Origin: Psychrobacter sp. 1044
Lineage (GTDB): Bacteria > Pseudomonadota > Gammaproteobacteria > Pseudomonadales > Moraxellaceae
Assembly: GCF_904846525.1 (NCBI RefSeq)
Contig: NZ_CAJHAZ010000002.1
Span: 124,001-188,000 of the forward strand
Length of the DNA stretch: 64,000 nucleotides
Reading direction: 5' to 3'
Made by a program: the position numbers and the translations under genes. How positions within the stretch are numbered: position 1 is the stretch's first letter; each line of letters opens with the position of its first letter. Below are positions 20,001 through 27,845 of the stretch, in pieces. Under the pieces are notes generated by a model. It had not been told where the DNA came from and searched no databases. It was given only the letters and a program-made list of their open reading frames with translations.

Positions 20001-20722
20001 TGACTGACACGGGCTATAACGGTAGCTGTTATTTCGCCGGATTGATTATTGATATTGCCAACTTTGGTAATCGCAATGTCATTATCTTAGATGACGGCAC
20101 TTCAAGGCTGGAAGTAAGCTGCTATGCCGAGCGTTTCAATCGTGTCAAAGAACAGTTGAAAATTGATGAAGTCGTCATCATCAAAGGCAGCATTCGTGAG
20201 CGTGATGGGCGTTTATTTGCCCGTCTTGATAGTGCCATGAGCATGGTCGATGCGCGCCTAAGATGGATGAAAAAAATCAGTATTAAAATTCATGGCAGCG
20301 ACATCAATCTGCTGACGCGACTGCAACCGTTACTCAAGTCTGCACAAGCCAGCATTATTCCGGCACCAAAACTGTCTCATGACAACGAGCAAGACGAGCA
20401 AAGTGGCAACTTTAATGGCAATAGTGGCTACGATGCTGCGATGGGCGGAAGTTTATATGATGAAAATGGCAATGATTTATTGGCGCTAGAAAATGACATG
20501 AATCAAAATAGTGCTAATCAAAGTTATGCCAATAATGCTTTGAGCAATACTGACACCTCCATTAATGATAATTGTCTGCCACTGGGACTGAGCATTTATG
20601 AGAAATTTGGCATCGCTAACGTAGGGCTATCTGAGCACTGGCGCATCTACCCCAACGATGATAACTTACAGCAATTAAAGAATATGGTTAGTGAAGACAA
20701 TTTGCATTTCCATTATAGCTAG
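17012..20722 (+). CDS. dnaE: DNA polymerase III alpha subunit
   Basis: Replicative polymerase catalytic subunit, 1236 residues (E. coli 1160). Order of parts: PHP domain from HSEYSITDS at the N-terminus; palm with PDFDIDF giving catalytic Asp402/Asp404; third catalytic Asp558 in VKFDFLGL; HhH region; beta-clamp motif MMDLFG at about 930; OB fold; C-terminal tau-binding-like end (WRIYPNDDNLQQL). An Asn/Gly/Asp/Ser-rich insert of about 64 residues (1124-1187) lies between the OB fold and the C-terminal domain and explains most of the extra length. The SD (AAGAG) is weak. The TAG stop is the first three bases of a MITE-like element (20720). Confidence 0.98.
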   Translation: MAFVHLGIHSEYSITDSIVRIKPLVKAAAADHQRALALTDLSNLYATVKFYRACLGAGIKPIIGSEVIMENEDTRLTLLAMDNEGYQNITRIVSLGFTEGRADDANHGVPVVKRSHILAHAAGVIVLFTEKSDVGQALVGSMPEKADELLIEWQAQFADRLYFAIKRTNRSGEDAFIKAAIHSGAKHHIPIIAHNDVRFLEQDDFDAHEARVCIAGSYVLADQNRPQTYSDAQYLKTQAQMQQLFADIPQVINNTLRLASRCNVTLTLGINVLPDFPVPEGETIESFFRAESIRGLNNRLDKLFPIEKRSDNWSEFRQRYDDRLEYELKVILSMGFPGYFLIVMDFIRWAKANGVPVGPGRGSGAGSLVAYSLNITDLDPIHYDLLFERFLNPERVSMPDFDIDFCIEGRDRVIDYVAQTYGREAVSQIITFGTMAAKAVVRDVARAQSKSYFLASKMSKLIPKTPGITLSQALEQEPQLKDLISNPDNMDYEDATEVWEMAIKLEGICRNVGKHAGGVLIAPHRITDFSAIYCDDEGHRVSQFDKDDVEAVGLVKFDFLGLRNLTVIDAAVRNINLRRAKEGKDALVLEDLPLDDKKAYKLLQDAKTTAVFQLESMGMKKYLAKLQPTNIEDVIAMCALYRPGPLDAGMVEMYIDRKHGREEVIYDHPNLEPILENTNGVIVYQEQVMQISQVMAGYSLGGADMLRRAMGKKKPEEMAKQRDIFITGATEQGIDEATSGGVFDLMEKFAGYGFNRSHSAAYGVLAYQTAYLKQYYPAEFMAAVLTSDMNNTDNVVFFINDCRENFDLTVVNPSVNRSEWHFVADTPTNIIYGLGAIKGVGEGAVESIVDARRREGPFKDLYDFCRRVDIKKVNKRTLEGLINAGCFDDFAATLRPDLPADEAYEIRGALMSQLPSAVQAAEQDRQNREIGMMDLFGEMDGVVAAPPLVMTPELIWGDKHRLKAEKNTLGLYLTGHPINEYLDELKRYTSGTRLDKLTDTGYNGSCYFAGLIIDIANFGNRNVIILDDGTSRLEVSCYAERFNRVKEQLKIDEVVIIKGSIRERDGRLFARLDSAMSMVDARLRWMKKISIKIHGSDINLLTRLQPLLKSAQASIIPAPKLSHDNEQDEQSGNFNGNSGYDAAMGGSLYDENGNDLLALENDMNQNSANQSYANNALSNTDTSINDNCLPLGLSIYEKFGIANVGLSEHWRIYPNDDNLQQLKNMVSEDNLHFHYS

Positions 20723-20893
20723 GGCGTATCCTCATTTTAAAAATGGTGATGAAAATGAGATAAATTGCCGTCAAACAAGGAAGATAGCGACGTTAATATC
20801 GAGATATTGATAAGCTATTTGACGATGTTTAACAAAATTTAGCCATGTTTAGCCCATTTAGAGAGTAATTGATTGAATTGAGGACACGCCCTA
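20720..20893. mobile_element. MITE-like element, copy 1 (about 174 bp)
   Basis: Non-coding element with terminal inverted repeats: left end TAGGGCGTATCCTCATTTTA, right end the complement of TAGGGCGTGTCCTCAATTCA. It is flanked by (or begins and ends with) TA. The interior is closely similar to copies at 55703-55875 and, in reverse, 63117-63289 (shared blocks include GAGATAAATTGCCG, CTATTTGACG and AGCCATTTAGAG-like sequence). No ORF inside. It occupies the gap between dnaE and the HPt gene. TA duplication would fit an IS630/Tc1-mariner-type transposase acting in trans; no such transposase is in this window. Confidence 0.8.
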
Positions 20894-20965
20894 ATACCTG
20901 AAGAACATTGACGTATTTATTACAAACCCTTTACCGTTTTAACTTTTAGAATTGGACATAAAACC

Positions 20966-21343
20966 ATGGATGAAACCCCAAATAAAAATATGGCTCACCA
21001 AGCTGAAGAAATCATTAATCATGAGCAATTTGAAGATATGCGTGATTTGTTAGAAGAAGACTTTGCTGATTTGATACAAGTGTATATCACTGATAGTCAG
21101 CAGCGAATAAGTGCGCTGCGAGTCGCTCAGCAAGAAAATGACAATGCCAATGGTTTTGAAGTTGCTCATGCGCTAAAAGGAGCCAGCGCCAACTTGGGCA
21201 CGACCCAATTAACGAACTTGAGCAGCCAGTTACAAGAGCGCTGCCGCGAGCGTCTTATCAGCGAGCAAGCGGCACTGATTGAAAATATCGCCGTCGCATT
21301 GCAACGCGCAGAACAAGAAATCAATCTAAGACTGGGGTTGTAA
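20966..21343 (+). CDS. Stand-alone HPt (histidine phosphotransfer) protein
   Basis: Small 125-residue phosphorelay protein. The HPt signature FEVAHALKGASANLG carries the phosphorylatable His68; the rest is predicted four-helix bundle. It should pass phosphate between a hybrid kinase and a response regulator encoded elsewhere; no partner is in this window (the CpxA-like kinase has no receiver domain). The stop codon overlaps the trmJ start as TAATG, so the two are translationally coupled, an unexplained pairing of phosphorelay and tRNA modification. The gene begins 72 bases after MITE copy 1, so its promoter may lie in or next to that element. Confidence 0.88.
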   Translation: MDETPNKNMAHQAEEIINHEQFEDMRDLLEEDFADLIQVYITDSQQRISALRVAQQENDNANGFEVAHALKGASANLGTTQLTNLSSQLQERCRERLISEQAALIENIAVALQRAEQEINLRLGL

Positions 21344-22236
21344 TGAGTAATGATTCTACCCCTATATTAGCAGCATCTACTGTCAATCATACGGTGAGCG
21401 ACTATTTGTCTTGTGTGCAAGTTGTCATGGTTAATACCACTTTGCCTGCCAATATTGGCTCAGCAGCGCGCGCCATGCACACAATGGGTTTGTCTCGTTT
21501 GACGGTTGTCGATCCTAAGCTACCAATTGATGAAACCAGTGTGTCTCATGCAGCAGGTGGCAGCGAGCTGCTATCATCAGCCTTGATTGCACCTACTTTA
21601 GAATCTGCTATTGCGGATTGCCAGTTGGTATTTGCTGCCAGCAGTCGCAGTCGGCATTTGCCCCGCCCTGTCGTGACACCCACGCAAGCTGCTAAGATTA
21701 TGTTTGATTTTATCGATAAACAGTCGGCGTCGAGCAAAGACGATAGCAACGCTAATACCCTGTCGGCTGTTACTGCTAGTAAACCAAATATCGCTATCCT
21801 ATTTGGGCGTGAAGATCGTGGATTGACCAATGAAGAGTTGGCTTATGCCGATTATCATATCCAAATCGATGCCAACCCTGCTTATCCTGTACTCAATGTC
21901 GCGTCAGCCGTGCAAGTAATCGCTAGCTTTATTTTTGCTTACGCGCAATCACACACTCAGACAGCGGATAGTTTAGATACTGCTTTGAGTACTACTACTC
22001 AGCCAATGCTCGATGTACATTTACGTCAGCAATGGGATGAACCCGCCATTACCCAGCAGCAATTGCAACAGCTGACCCATCGCACCACTGAACTGATGGC
22101 TCAACGAGGTTTAGCCGATAGCGAAAACTTGAAGTCATTACCATCGCGGCTGTCACGACTGGGCTCACGCCTACAGCTTGATCAAAAAGAGTATCAGCTA
22201 CTCAGTGCTTTGATTGCCAAACTTGCAAAAGACTAA
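21343..22236 (+). CDS. trmJ: tRNA (cytidine/uridine-2'-O-)-methyltransferase TrmJ
   Basis: SPOUT-family enzyme methylating the ribose of tRNA position 32 with SAM. The 297-residue protein has the family core: VMVNTTLPANIGSAARAMHTMG near the N-terminus, the middle block IAILFGREDRGLTNEEL, and the C-terminal knot block YPVLNVASAVQVIASF. A helical C-terminal extension of about 85 residues (TrmJ-type) ends the protein. A Ser/Asp/Asn-rich loop around residues 128-140 accounts for part of the extra length over E. coli TrmJ. It is coupled by a one-base overlap to the HPt gene. Confidence 0.93.
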   Translation: MSNDSTPILAASTVNHTVSDYLSCVQVVMVNTTLPANIGSAARAMHTMGLSRLTVVDPKLPIDETSVSHAAGGSELLSSALIAPTLESAIADCQLVFAASSRSRHLPRPVVTPTQAAKIMFDFIDKQSASSKDDSNANTLSAVTASKPNIAILFGREDRGLTNEELAYADYHIQIDANPAYPVLNVASAVQVIASFIFAYAQSHTQTADSLDTALSTTTQPMLDVHLRQQWDEPAITQQQLQQLTHRTTELMAQRGLADSENLKSLPSRLSRLGSRLQLDQKEYQLLSALIAKLAKD

Positions 22237-22351
22237 AGCTTTTAATATGCAAATTTTCAGGCGTTGAGTTGCTATTGCATTAGCAGCCGTAGCATTTACA
22301 AATCCTATGATTTTAAAAATGATAGGATTCAATAATAAAAAGGAATTGATG

Positions 22352-22795
22352 ATGAATTGGAACGTTTATTTGTCCGGAGAAATACACACCGACTGGCGAC
22401 AAAAAATCATGCAAGGCGCGAAAGACCAAGGTTTAGACATTACCTTTACCTCAGCAGTCACTGAACATGAAGCCAGTGATGCCGCCGGTGACGTACTCGG
22501 TAAAAATGACAATGGCTTCTGGCGCGACCATCAGTCATCAAAGGTAAATGCGATTCGCACCAAAAACATGATTCAAAAATGCGATATTGCTATCATTCGT
22601 TTTGGTGATAAATATAAGCAGTGGAACGCTGCCTTCGATGCCGGCTACTGCGCGGCTTTAAGCAAGCCGTACATTACCCTTCATGCTGAAGATATTATCC
22701 ATCCGCTAAAAGAAGTCGATGCGGCGGCAATGGCATGGGCGCAAACGCCAGAGCAAGTTGTTGAACTGCTAAAATATGTTGTCAGTGATAGCTAA
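22352..22795 (+). CDS. YtoQ family protein
   Basis: A 147-residue protein matching the YtoQ family: WNVYLSGEIHTDWR at the N-terminus, a TEHEASD block, and the conserved FGDKYKQWNAAFDAGY. The fold is that of nucleoside 2-deoxyribosyltransferase-like proteins, but no substrate is established. I place the start at the second of two adjacent ATGs (22352), 7 bases after AGGA; the upstream in-frame start at 22307 has no SD. It stands alone between trmJ and cysE. Confidence 0.85.
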   Translation: MNWNVYLSGEIHTDWRQKIMQGAKDQGLDITFTSAVTEHEASDAAGDVLGKNDNGFWRDHQSSKVNAIRTKNMIQKCDIAIIRFGDKYKQWNAAFDAGYCAALSKPYITLHAEDIIHPLKEVDAAAMAWAQTPEQVVELLKYVVSDS

Positions 22796-22944
22796 ATCAT
22801 AAATAATTGCCTGTAGATAAATTGTCAATGACTGGCATTTTATCTGTCAGTCGTCTGTTTTTATTTATCGCTCATCGCTATATTTTGTGCTGCAAAGCTG
22901 CTATAACTAAATAGATTGTAATCAAAAATATGATAGGACAATTT

Positions 22945-23871
22945 ATGTCATTGCCAACTGCCTTATTCAAATCACTTTCACGCATCAAAAAAGACCTAAA
23001 AGAAGATATCGATGCGGTATTTAACCGTGATCCTGCTGCGCGTAATAGTCTGGAAGTCATCTTGACTTATCCTGGCATCCACGCGCTCGTCCTACATCGC
23101 GGTGCCCATTATCTGTGGCAAAACGAGCAAAAGCTGGCGGCGCGAGTAATTTCTTATGGCTCACGCATCATCACAGGTATTGAGATACACCCTGCTGCCA
23201 AAATCGGTCGACGGTTTTTTATTGACCATGGTATGGGCATTGTCATTGGCGAAACGGCAGAGATTGGCAATGATGTGACCCTTTATCACGGGGTCACGCT
23301 TGGCGGTGTGTCATGGAACAATGGCAAGCGCCACCCTACTTTAGAAGATGGGGTTATCGTTGGTGCTGGTGCTAAAGTATTGGGGCCATTTACTGTCGGT
23401 AAAGGCGCCAAAATTGGCTCAAATGCCGTCGTAGTAAAGGCAGTACCAGCAGGTGCGACTATGGTCGGCAGCGCAGCTCGGATGATATCAGACCATCATG
23501 ATGAAAAGGGCAATCCAATTGTCAAAAAAGTCGATGATGCCAACCAGCAAGAAAAAGTAGCGCAAGCTGCTTCTACAGATAATGGCATAGATAAAAAATC
23601 AATAGATGAAAAAGCCACCAACCGCTCAGTACGCGAAACTGCTTTTCAAGCTTATGGTATCGATCCAACCTCACAAGATCCTGTGGCTGAAGCTTTTGCT
23701 AAAATGCTAGAGCATATTCAACAATCAGAAAATCGCTTAGATCAATTACAAGCAGCGATGTGCAAAATCGATCCTGACTTTTGTAAAAAAGAATATGATA
23801 AATTATGCTTAGAGGATATCGATGTGATTGGTCGTGCTGATATGGATGAGATAGGCACTGAGCAGAAGTAA
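22945..23871 (+). CDS. cysE: Serine O-acetyltransferase (EpsC/CysE)
   Basis: First step of cysteine synthesis: L-serine plus acetyl-CoA gives O-acetylserine. The left-handed beta-helix hexapeptide repeats are clear from about residue 60 ([26 protein letters not shown]), with the catalytic-type DHG, the His in YHGVTLGG, and NNGKRHPT. The start at 22945 is 6 bases after AGGA; an in-frame start at 22930 lacks this. After the catalytic domain (about residue 180) there is a charged linker and a C-terminal extension of about 100 residues with three Cys ([17 protein letters not shown]). That is longer than short EpsC-type enzymes; its role is unknown. Confidence 0.94.
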   Translation: MSLPTALFKSLSRIKKDLKEDIDAVFNRDPAARNSLEVILTYPGIHALVLHRGAHYLWQNEQKLAARVISYGSRIITGIEIHPAAKIGRRFFIDHGMGIVIGETAEIGNDVTLYHGVTLGGVSWNNGKRHPTLEDGVIVGAGAKVLGPFTVGKGAKIGSNAVVVKAVPAGATMVGSAARMISDHHDEKGNPIVKKVDDANQQEKVAQAASTDNGIDKKSIDEKATNRSVRETAFQAYGIDPTSQDPVAEAFAKMLEHIQQSENRLDQLQAAMCKIDPDFCKKEYDKLCLEDIDVIGRADMDEIGTEQK

Positions 23872-23897
23872 TCTGCTAGCTGTCGTCTATACTGAAT

Positions 23898-23926
23898 GAA
23901 AAGAGGCTAAACAGCCTCTTTTTCTA
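23898..23926 (+). terminator. Terminator after cysE
   Basis: AAGAGGCT pairs with AGCCTCTT around AAAC, followed by TTTCTATTTT; placed between convergent cysE and the DUF924 gene. Confidence 0.8.
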
Positions 23927-23980
23927 TTTTAACCAATTGATAAATAACGCTTTACTGACTAGCTATTTAATAGACAATAT

Positions 23981-24523
23981 TTATAAAAAAGATGAGTCAG
24001 GCTGCGTCAAAAACTCTATTTCTTCACTACTTGAAACCCGTCCCAAAATATCATTACAATGCGGATAACGACCAAAACGATCGATAATCACTTTATGTTT
24101 CAGCTCAGCATCGATAGTGTCTGCATTGCTATATTGCTTAAATAGCTTCTCTGCTTGCTGATGAATCAGTTTTGATTCGCTGTGCATATAAGGCATCAAT
24201 AAAAACTTACGTTCATCCATCGTTTCAAGTGCCTCTAATGCACCGGCAGCCACCGCCTCTTGCGCGAGCGCGAGACTCATCGTATCTTGGGCAAAAGCCG
24301 CTGGCGTATCACGGTAAATGTTGCGCGAAAATTGATCCAATATAATAATTTCTGCTAAACACCCTTTTATGCTGCTTCGCCATGTATAAAATTCTACGGC
24401 GGCGGCTTGCTCAAGTATATCGCTGTACCGCTCTATTAATAATTGATCAAACGCTATATCTTTCTCAAAAAACTTCTCACTACCTGCCTCATCAAAACAG
24501 AAATTTAATATGTCGTTGTACAT
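23981..24523 (-). CDS. DUF924 family protein
   Basis: A 180-residue helical protein of the DUF924 family, recognised from the opening NDILNFCFDEAGSEKFF, the central LDQFSRNIYRDTPAAFAQD, FLLMPYMHSES and the C-terminal IDRFGRYPHCNDILGR. The fold is tetratricopeptide-like; biochemical function is unknown. Two adjacent ATGs exist (24526 and 24523); the GAGGA spacing favours the second. Divergent from the SDR gene. Confidence 0.88.
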   Translation of the reverse strand: MYNDILNFCFDEAGSEKFFEKDIAFDQLLIERYSDILEQAAAVEFYTWRSSIKGCLAEIIILDQFSRNIYRDTPAAFAQDTMSLALAQEAVAAGALEALETMDERKFLLMPYMHSESKLIHQQAEKLFKQYSNADTIDAELKHKVIIDRFGRYPHCNDILGRVSSSEEIEFLTQPDSSFL

Positions 24524-24700
24524 CATTTCCTCACTACATTATTCAAAAAAGTCAGCCAAAAGCATTATTCAAAGCTATGTTTAAAACTATCTTTTAAAAA
24601 CATCAAGTATTGACTTTTGGTTTCATAATCACTAAGGAGTATTTAGCGATTCTGTCCTATACTCTTTCATTATTCATAACTAAAAAAAATAGGAAAACTT

Positions 24701-25435
24701 ATGGCTCGTTTACAAGACAAAGTGATTATTATCACAGGTGCCGCTCAAGGCATGGGCGAGACTCATGCACGTTTGTGTATGCAAGAAGGCGCTAAAGTGG
24801 TCTTGACCGACATCAATGCTGATAAAGGCGACGCATTAGCAAAAGAGCTTGGCGATAGCGCTTTATTCATTAAGCATGATGTCACTAATGAAGACGATTG
24901 GGCGCAAGTCGCTAAAGAAACACAGGAAAAATTTGGTCGAATTGATGTACTGGTCAATAATGCAGGTATCACTACGCACAAATCTATTTTAGATACGTCA
25001 GTAGAAGATTATCGCAAGATTCTAGAGATTAACCAAGTATCGGTCTTTTTAGGCATGAAAGCAGTCATTCCAACGATGAAAGCCGCCAAACAAGGTTCTA
25101 TCATCAATATTTCATCAATTAATGGCTTGGTTGGCGGCGCTATCGGCTATACCGATTCTAAATTTGCGGTACGCGGTATGACCAAAGCGGCAGCATTAGA
25201 GTGTGCCCCTCATGGCATTCGCGTGAACTCTATTCATCCAGGCGTCATCGCCACACCGATGATTATGCAAGGTGATACCAAAGATGCGGTTGAAGCATTT
25301 GCCAAAACTATTCCGATGAGACGTGTGGCACAGCCCGAAGAAGTCAGCAGCATGGTGTTATTCTTAGCGTCAGATGACTCAAGCTACTCGACGGGTTCAG
25401 AGTTTGTCGTTGATGGTGGTTTGACCGCACAGTAG
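24701..25435 (+). CDS. Short-chain dehydrogenase/reductase (SDR), FabG-like
   Basis: Classical NAD(P)-dependent SDR of 244 residues. Visible motifs: cofactor-binding TGAAQGMGE (residues 12-20), NNAG at about 85, catalytic Ser in NISSINGL, and the catalytic Tyr/Lys pair in GYTDSKFAVRG, then HPGVIATPM. An Asp in VVLTDINAD at the end of the second strand suggests NAD rather than NADP preference. Closest in pattern to 3-hydroxyacyl/hydroxysteroid dehydrogenases; substrate cannot be set from sequence. AGGA lies 6 bases before the ATG. It stands alone, followed by its own terminator. Confidence 0.88.
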   Translation: MARLQDKVIIITGAAQGMGETHARLCMQEGAKVVLTDINADKGDALAKELGDSALFIKHDVTNEDDWAQVAKETQEKFGRIDVLVNNAGITTHKSILDTSVEDYRKILEINQVSVFLGMKAVIPTMKAAKQGSIINISSINGLVGGAIGYTDSKFAVRGMTKAAALECAPHGIRVNSIHPGVIATPMIMQGDTKDAVEAFAKTIPMRRVAQPEEVSSMVLFLASDDSSYSTGSEFVVDGGLTAQ

Positions 25436-25467
25436 GCGTAATAGTTAAAATTTTTAAATGTGATATA

Positions 25468-25492
25468 GGCTGGGCATTTTGCTCAGCTTTTA
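25468..25492 (+). terminator. Terminator after the SDR gene
   Basis: GCTGGGC pairs with GCTCAGC (one G-T) around ATTTT and is followed by TTTTATTTT. Confidence 0.75.
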
Positions 25493-25517
25493 TTTTGAGA
25501 GGTTTTAAGAAAAACAC

Positions 25518-25567
25518 TAGGGCGTGTCTTCAATAACTTCTACTTATTTAGAATAGCATCTTGGCTG
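25518..25567. mobile_element. Decayed MITE end, possibly supplying the 3' end of folK
   Basis: TAGGGCGTGTCTTCAAT (25518-25534) matches the MITE terminal repeat with one mismatch. Going inward, the sequence still resembles the right end of the full copies in pieces, ending in a CAGCCA block that in copies 1-3 also lies about 50 bases from the end. That block falls inside the last codons of folK. There is no matching left end nearby, so this is a solo end or remnant. Confidence 0.5.
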
Positions 25568-26125
25568 CTTCATGTGACCTTTTAAGAAATGAACTTTAAT
25601 CAACTCCTCTACCCCTGCTCTTTCATGCGCTTTGAATGGGTAACGATCTGCCATTACAATCCAATTATATTCTTCAAAGTCTTTATTACTGCTTAGGCTA
25701 TTTTTATTGATAAAGGTTTCTATCAATAGAATATCGATATCCATCGTAACTTTTTTTATTGGCGTCTGAGCTTCTGTTAGACGCTGTCTATGACAGTCAC
25801 CTTCAAGATCTTTAAAAACCTGCTGTAACTGTTTCAGTGTCATTGGCTCTACCAAACGCAAATAAACGCACTGATTGGTATAATCGGGCTTTGGTTGCGC
25901 TTCGGTCGATGTAAAGTCAGGATTTTCAAATGCAGTAGATAACTGTATTTCCCCTAGCGCCGCTAGATCTTTTCGGACAAGCGGCAGATAATGCTCAGCT
26001 TGATAATTACTGCCTAAAGCCAATAATACTGCCGTCACAGACTGCGTTTGCAACTGTTCAGGCGTCTGCTTTTTTAGCGTTTCAAGACTCAAATCAGCCA
26101 AATTTTTATGCATATTATGCATCAT
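25544..26125 (-). CDS. folK: HPPK (6-hydroxymethyl-7,8-dihydropterin pyrophosphokinase)
   Basis: Folate pathway kinase transferring pyrophosphate from ATP to the pterin, 193 residues. The family start ALGSNYQAEHYL and the Mg-binding acidic motif MDIDILLIE are present. The usual RxxRWGPRTxDLDIL block is degenerate: between Arg and DIDIL one reads RQRLTEAQTPIKKVTM, without WGPR, and the C-terminal HPR-type block is altered. Hence either a divergent enzyme or one losing function. It overlaps folB by 11 bases (next step but one of the same pathway). The last codons (QPRCYSK) may come from a decayed MITE end. Confidence 0.8.
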   Translation of the reverse strand: MMHNMHKNLADLSLETLKKQTPEQLQTQSVTAVLLALGSNYQAEHYLPLVRKDLAALGEIQLSTAFENPDFTSTEAQPKPDYTNQCVYLRLVEPMTLKQLQQVFKDLEGDCHRQRLTEAQTPIKKVTMDIDILLIETFINKNSLSSNKDFEEYNWIVMADRYPFKAHERAGVEELIKVHFLKGHMKQPRCYSK

Positions 26126-26525
26126 CGTCCTTGCTTACAACTGGCTTATTTTCAATGACCGTTGCATAACGCGTGATCTGCACCCCAACCGCATCGGCTT
26201 GCTTTATAGCAGTGGGCTTAGCAATGCTTAAAGTGATTTTATGACAGCTATATTTGGCAAGCAACTTATCAGCAATTTGCCCCGCTAAATGCTCTAGCAA
26301 CTGCGCTTTAATCGCTTGGCACCACGCGCTCACATCATCGCAAACCGCTTTATAATTCAGCGCATCATTGACATCATCTGAGATAGCCGCACAGCTGATA
26401 TCTGTTTCAAGTGCTATATCAATCAGCAGCGGCTGCGTGATTGCGCGCTCCCACGCGTAAACACCGATGACGGCTTCCACTGTTAAGCCTTTAACGAATA
26501 CTATATCAGATTCGGTATGAAACAT
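26115..26525 (-). CDS. folB: Dihydroneopterin aldolase
   Basis: Folate synthesis enzyme converting 7,8-dihydroneopterin to the 6-hydroxymethyl pterin used by FolK. The 136-residue protein shows VEAVIGVYAWERAITQPLLIDI (substrate Glu/Tyr region), LNYKAV, LLEHLAGQIADKLL, and the catalytic-type Lys region SIAKPTAIKQADAVGVQI. The SD AGGA is 7 bases before the ATG. It overlaps folK; rarD lies 50 bases upstream on the same strand, so the three genes may share a transcript. Confidence 0.93.
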   Translation of the reverse strand: MFHTESDIVFVKGLTVEAVIGVYAWERAITQPLLIDIALETDISCAAISDDVNDALNYKAVCDDVSAWCQAIKAQLLEHLAGQIADKLLAKYSCHKITLSIAKPTAIKQADAVGVQITRYATVIENKPVVSKDDDA

Positions 26526-26575
26526 GCTTTCATCCTTGTTTGCTAAATTTTAATTAGATTTTGAACTCAGGTTTT

Positions 26576-27538
26576 TTAATTGGTTTTCTGCAACGCCTCT
26601 TCACGCAAACGCGCAGCTTTTAGCGCTTTACTAGGGCGATGACGCCATAAGTCAATGCTGAATAATAACAGACCAAACCAAATCAGACCAAACACTGCAA
26701 GACGCTGTAAATCAAATGGCTCGTTATAATAGAACACCGCTAAGAAGAAGATAAAGGTCGGCGTCAAATAATTCATAAAACTTAAAATGCTATAAGCAAC
26801 GAGCTTGGTAGATTTATTAAACAATAACAGCGGTATCAAGGTAATCGGCCCTGCGATCATTAGTAGCCAAATATTGGGACTAAACCAAAAACTCAATTGA
26901 CTGCTGACCACATCCGCTTGCCAGAACCACCATAAGCAAATCGGCACCAACATCGTTGTTTCGACAAACATAGCATCGACTGCCGTCAAAGGCGTCTGCC
27001 GTTGAATGGTGCCATAAGTACTAAAACTAAAGGCTAAAATCAGTGATATCCATGGCAAGCTACCAATCATAACTACTTGAATGACCACGGATAATAAGGC
27101 GAAACCGATGGCAACCCATTGCAGCGTACGTAAGCGCTCTTTGAATAAAATCATCGATAGCGCAACGCCCACCAATGGTCCGATAAAATACCCCAAACTG
27201 GCTTCGAGAATGCGGTCGTGATTGACGGCCCATACATAAGTGAGCCAGTTGGTGGCAATAATCAAACCCGATATAAATGAGAACGCGATCCATCTCGGAT
27301 TTTTCTTTAAGGTATCGATCCATTGCCAGCGCTTGGTGACTACCAACACGATAAGCAAGCAAGCAAACGTCCAAATAATACGGTGACCGATAATTTCGGT
27401 CGCATCGTAGGCGGCCAATTGTTTAAAATATAATGGAAACCCACCCCAGATAAAAAAGGCAATGAGGGCGGTGATGATGCCACGTCTGGTTGTTTTAATG
27501 GGCGTAACTGGTTTTTTGATGACGTTTTGGGTGGTCAT
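26576..27538 (-). CDS. rarD: RarD-type EamA/DMT permease
   Basis: Inner-membrane drug/metabolite transporter superfamily protein, about 320 residues with ten predicted membrane segments in two EamA halves. It follows E. coli RarD along its length: FFIWGGFPLYFKQL at the start, ATNWLTYVWAVNH, LEASLGYFIGPLV, and LAFSFSTYG. Substrate unknown. I use the ATG at 27538; a TTG four codons upstream is also open but neither has a clear SD. The basic C-terminus (RHRPSKALKAARLRE) is cytoplasmic. Confidence 0.9.
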   Translation of the reverse strand: MTTQNVIKKPVTPIKTTRRGIITALIAFFIWGGFPLYFKQLAAYDATEIIGHRIIWTFACLLIVLVVTKRWQWIDTLKKNPRWIAFSFISGLIIATNWLTYVWAVNHDRILEASLGYFIGPLVGVALSMILFKERLRTLQWVAIGFALLSVVIQVVMIGSLPWISLILAFSFSTYGTIQRQTPLTAVDAMFVETTMLVPICLWWFWQADVVSSQLSFWFSPNIWLLMIAGPITLIPLLLFNKSTKLVAYSILSFMNYLTPTFIFFLAVFYYNEPFDLQRLAVFGLIWFGLLLFSIDLWRHRPSKALKAARLREEALQKTN

Positions 27539-27845
27539 AGTACAGTACAACTTTTTAGAGCAAAGCGCACTCTTGCCCCATATTAATTTTTATATCAATT
27601 CAATGGCAAAAGCGCAGGGTCACTACAGATAGGATACAAGTTAAAAAGCAATGCGCTCATGCCAATATAGGCATCAACACATTGCTAACGATAACAACTT
27701 TAAAAACAACATTTACATCAAGGCTGATAAGCAACTTTTTAGACTTTATTGAATGCTGTAGCCAGCATTTTACAAGTCAGCACTTTAAAGCTCAGTGTTG
27801 CAAAAGCCAATAATACTATTCAGCAAGTTAATATAGTTTGTGGTA

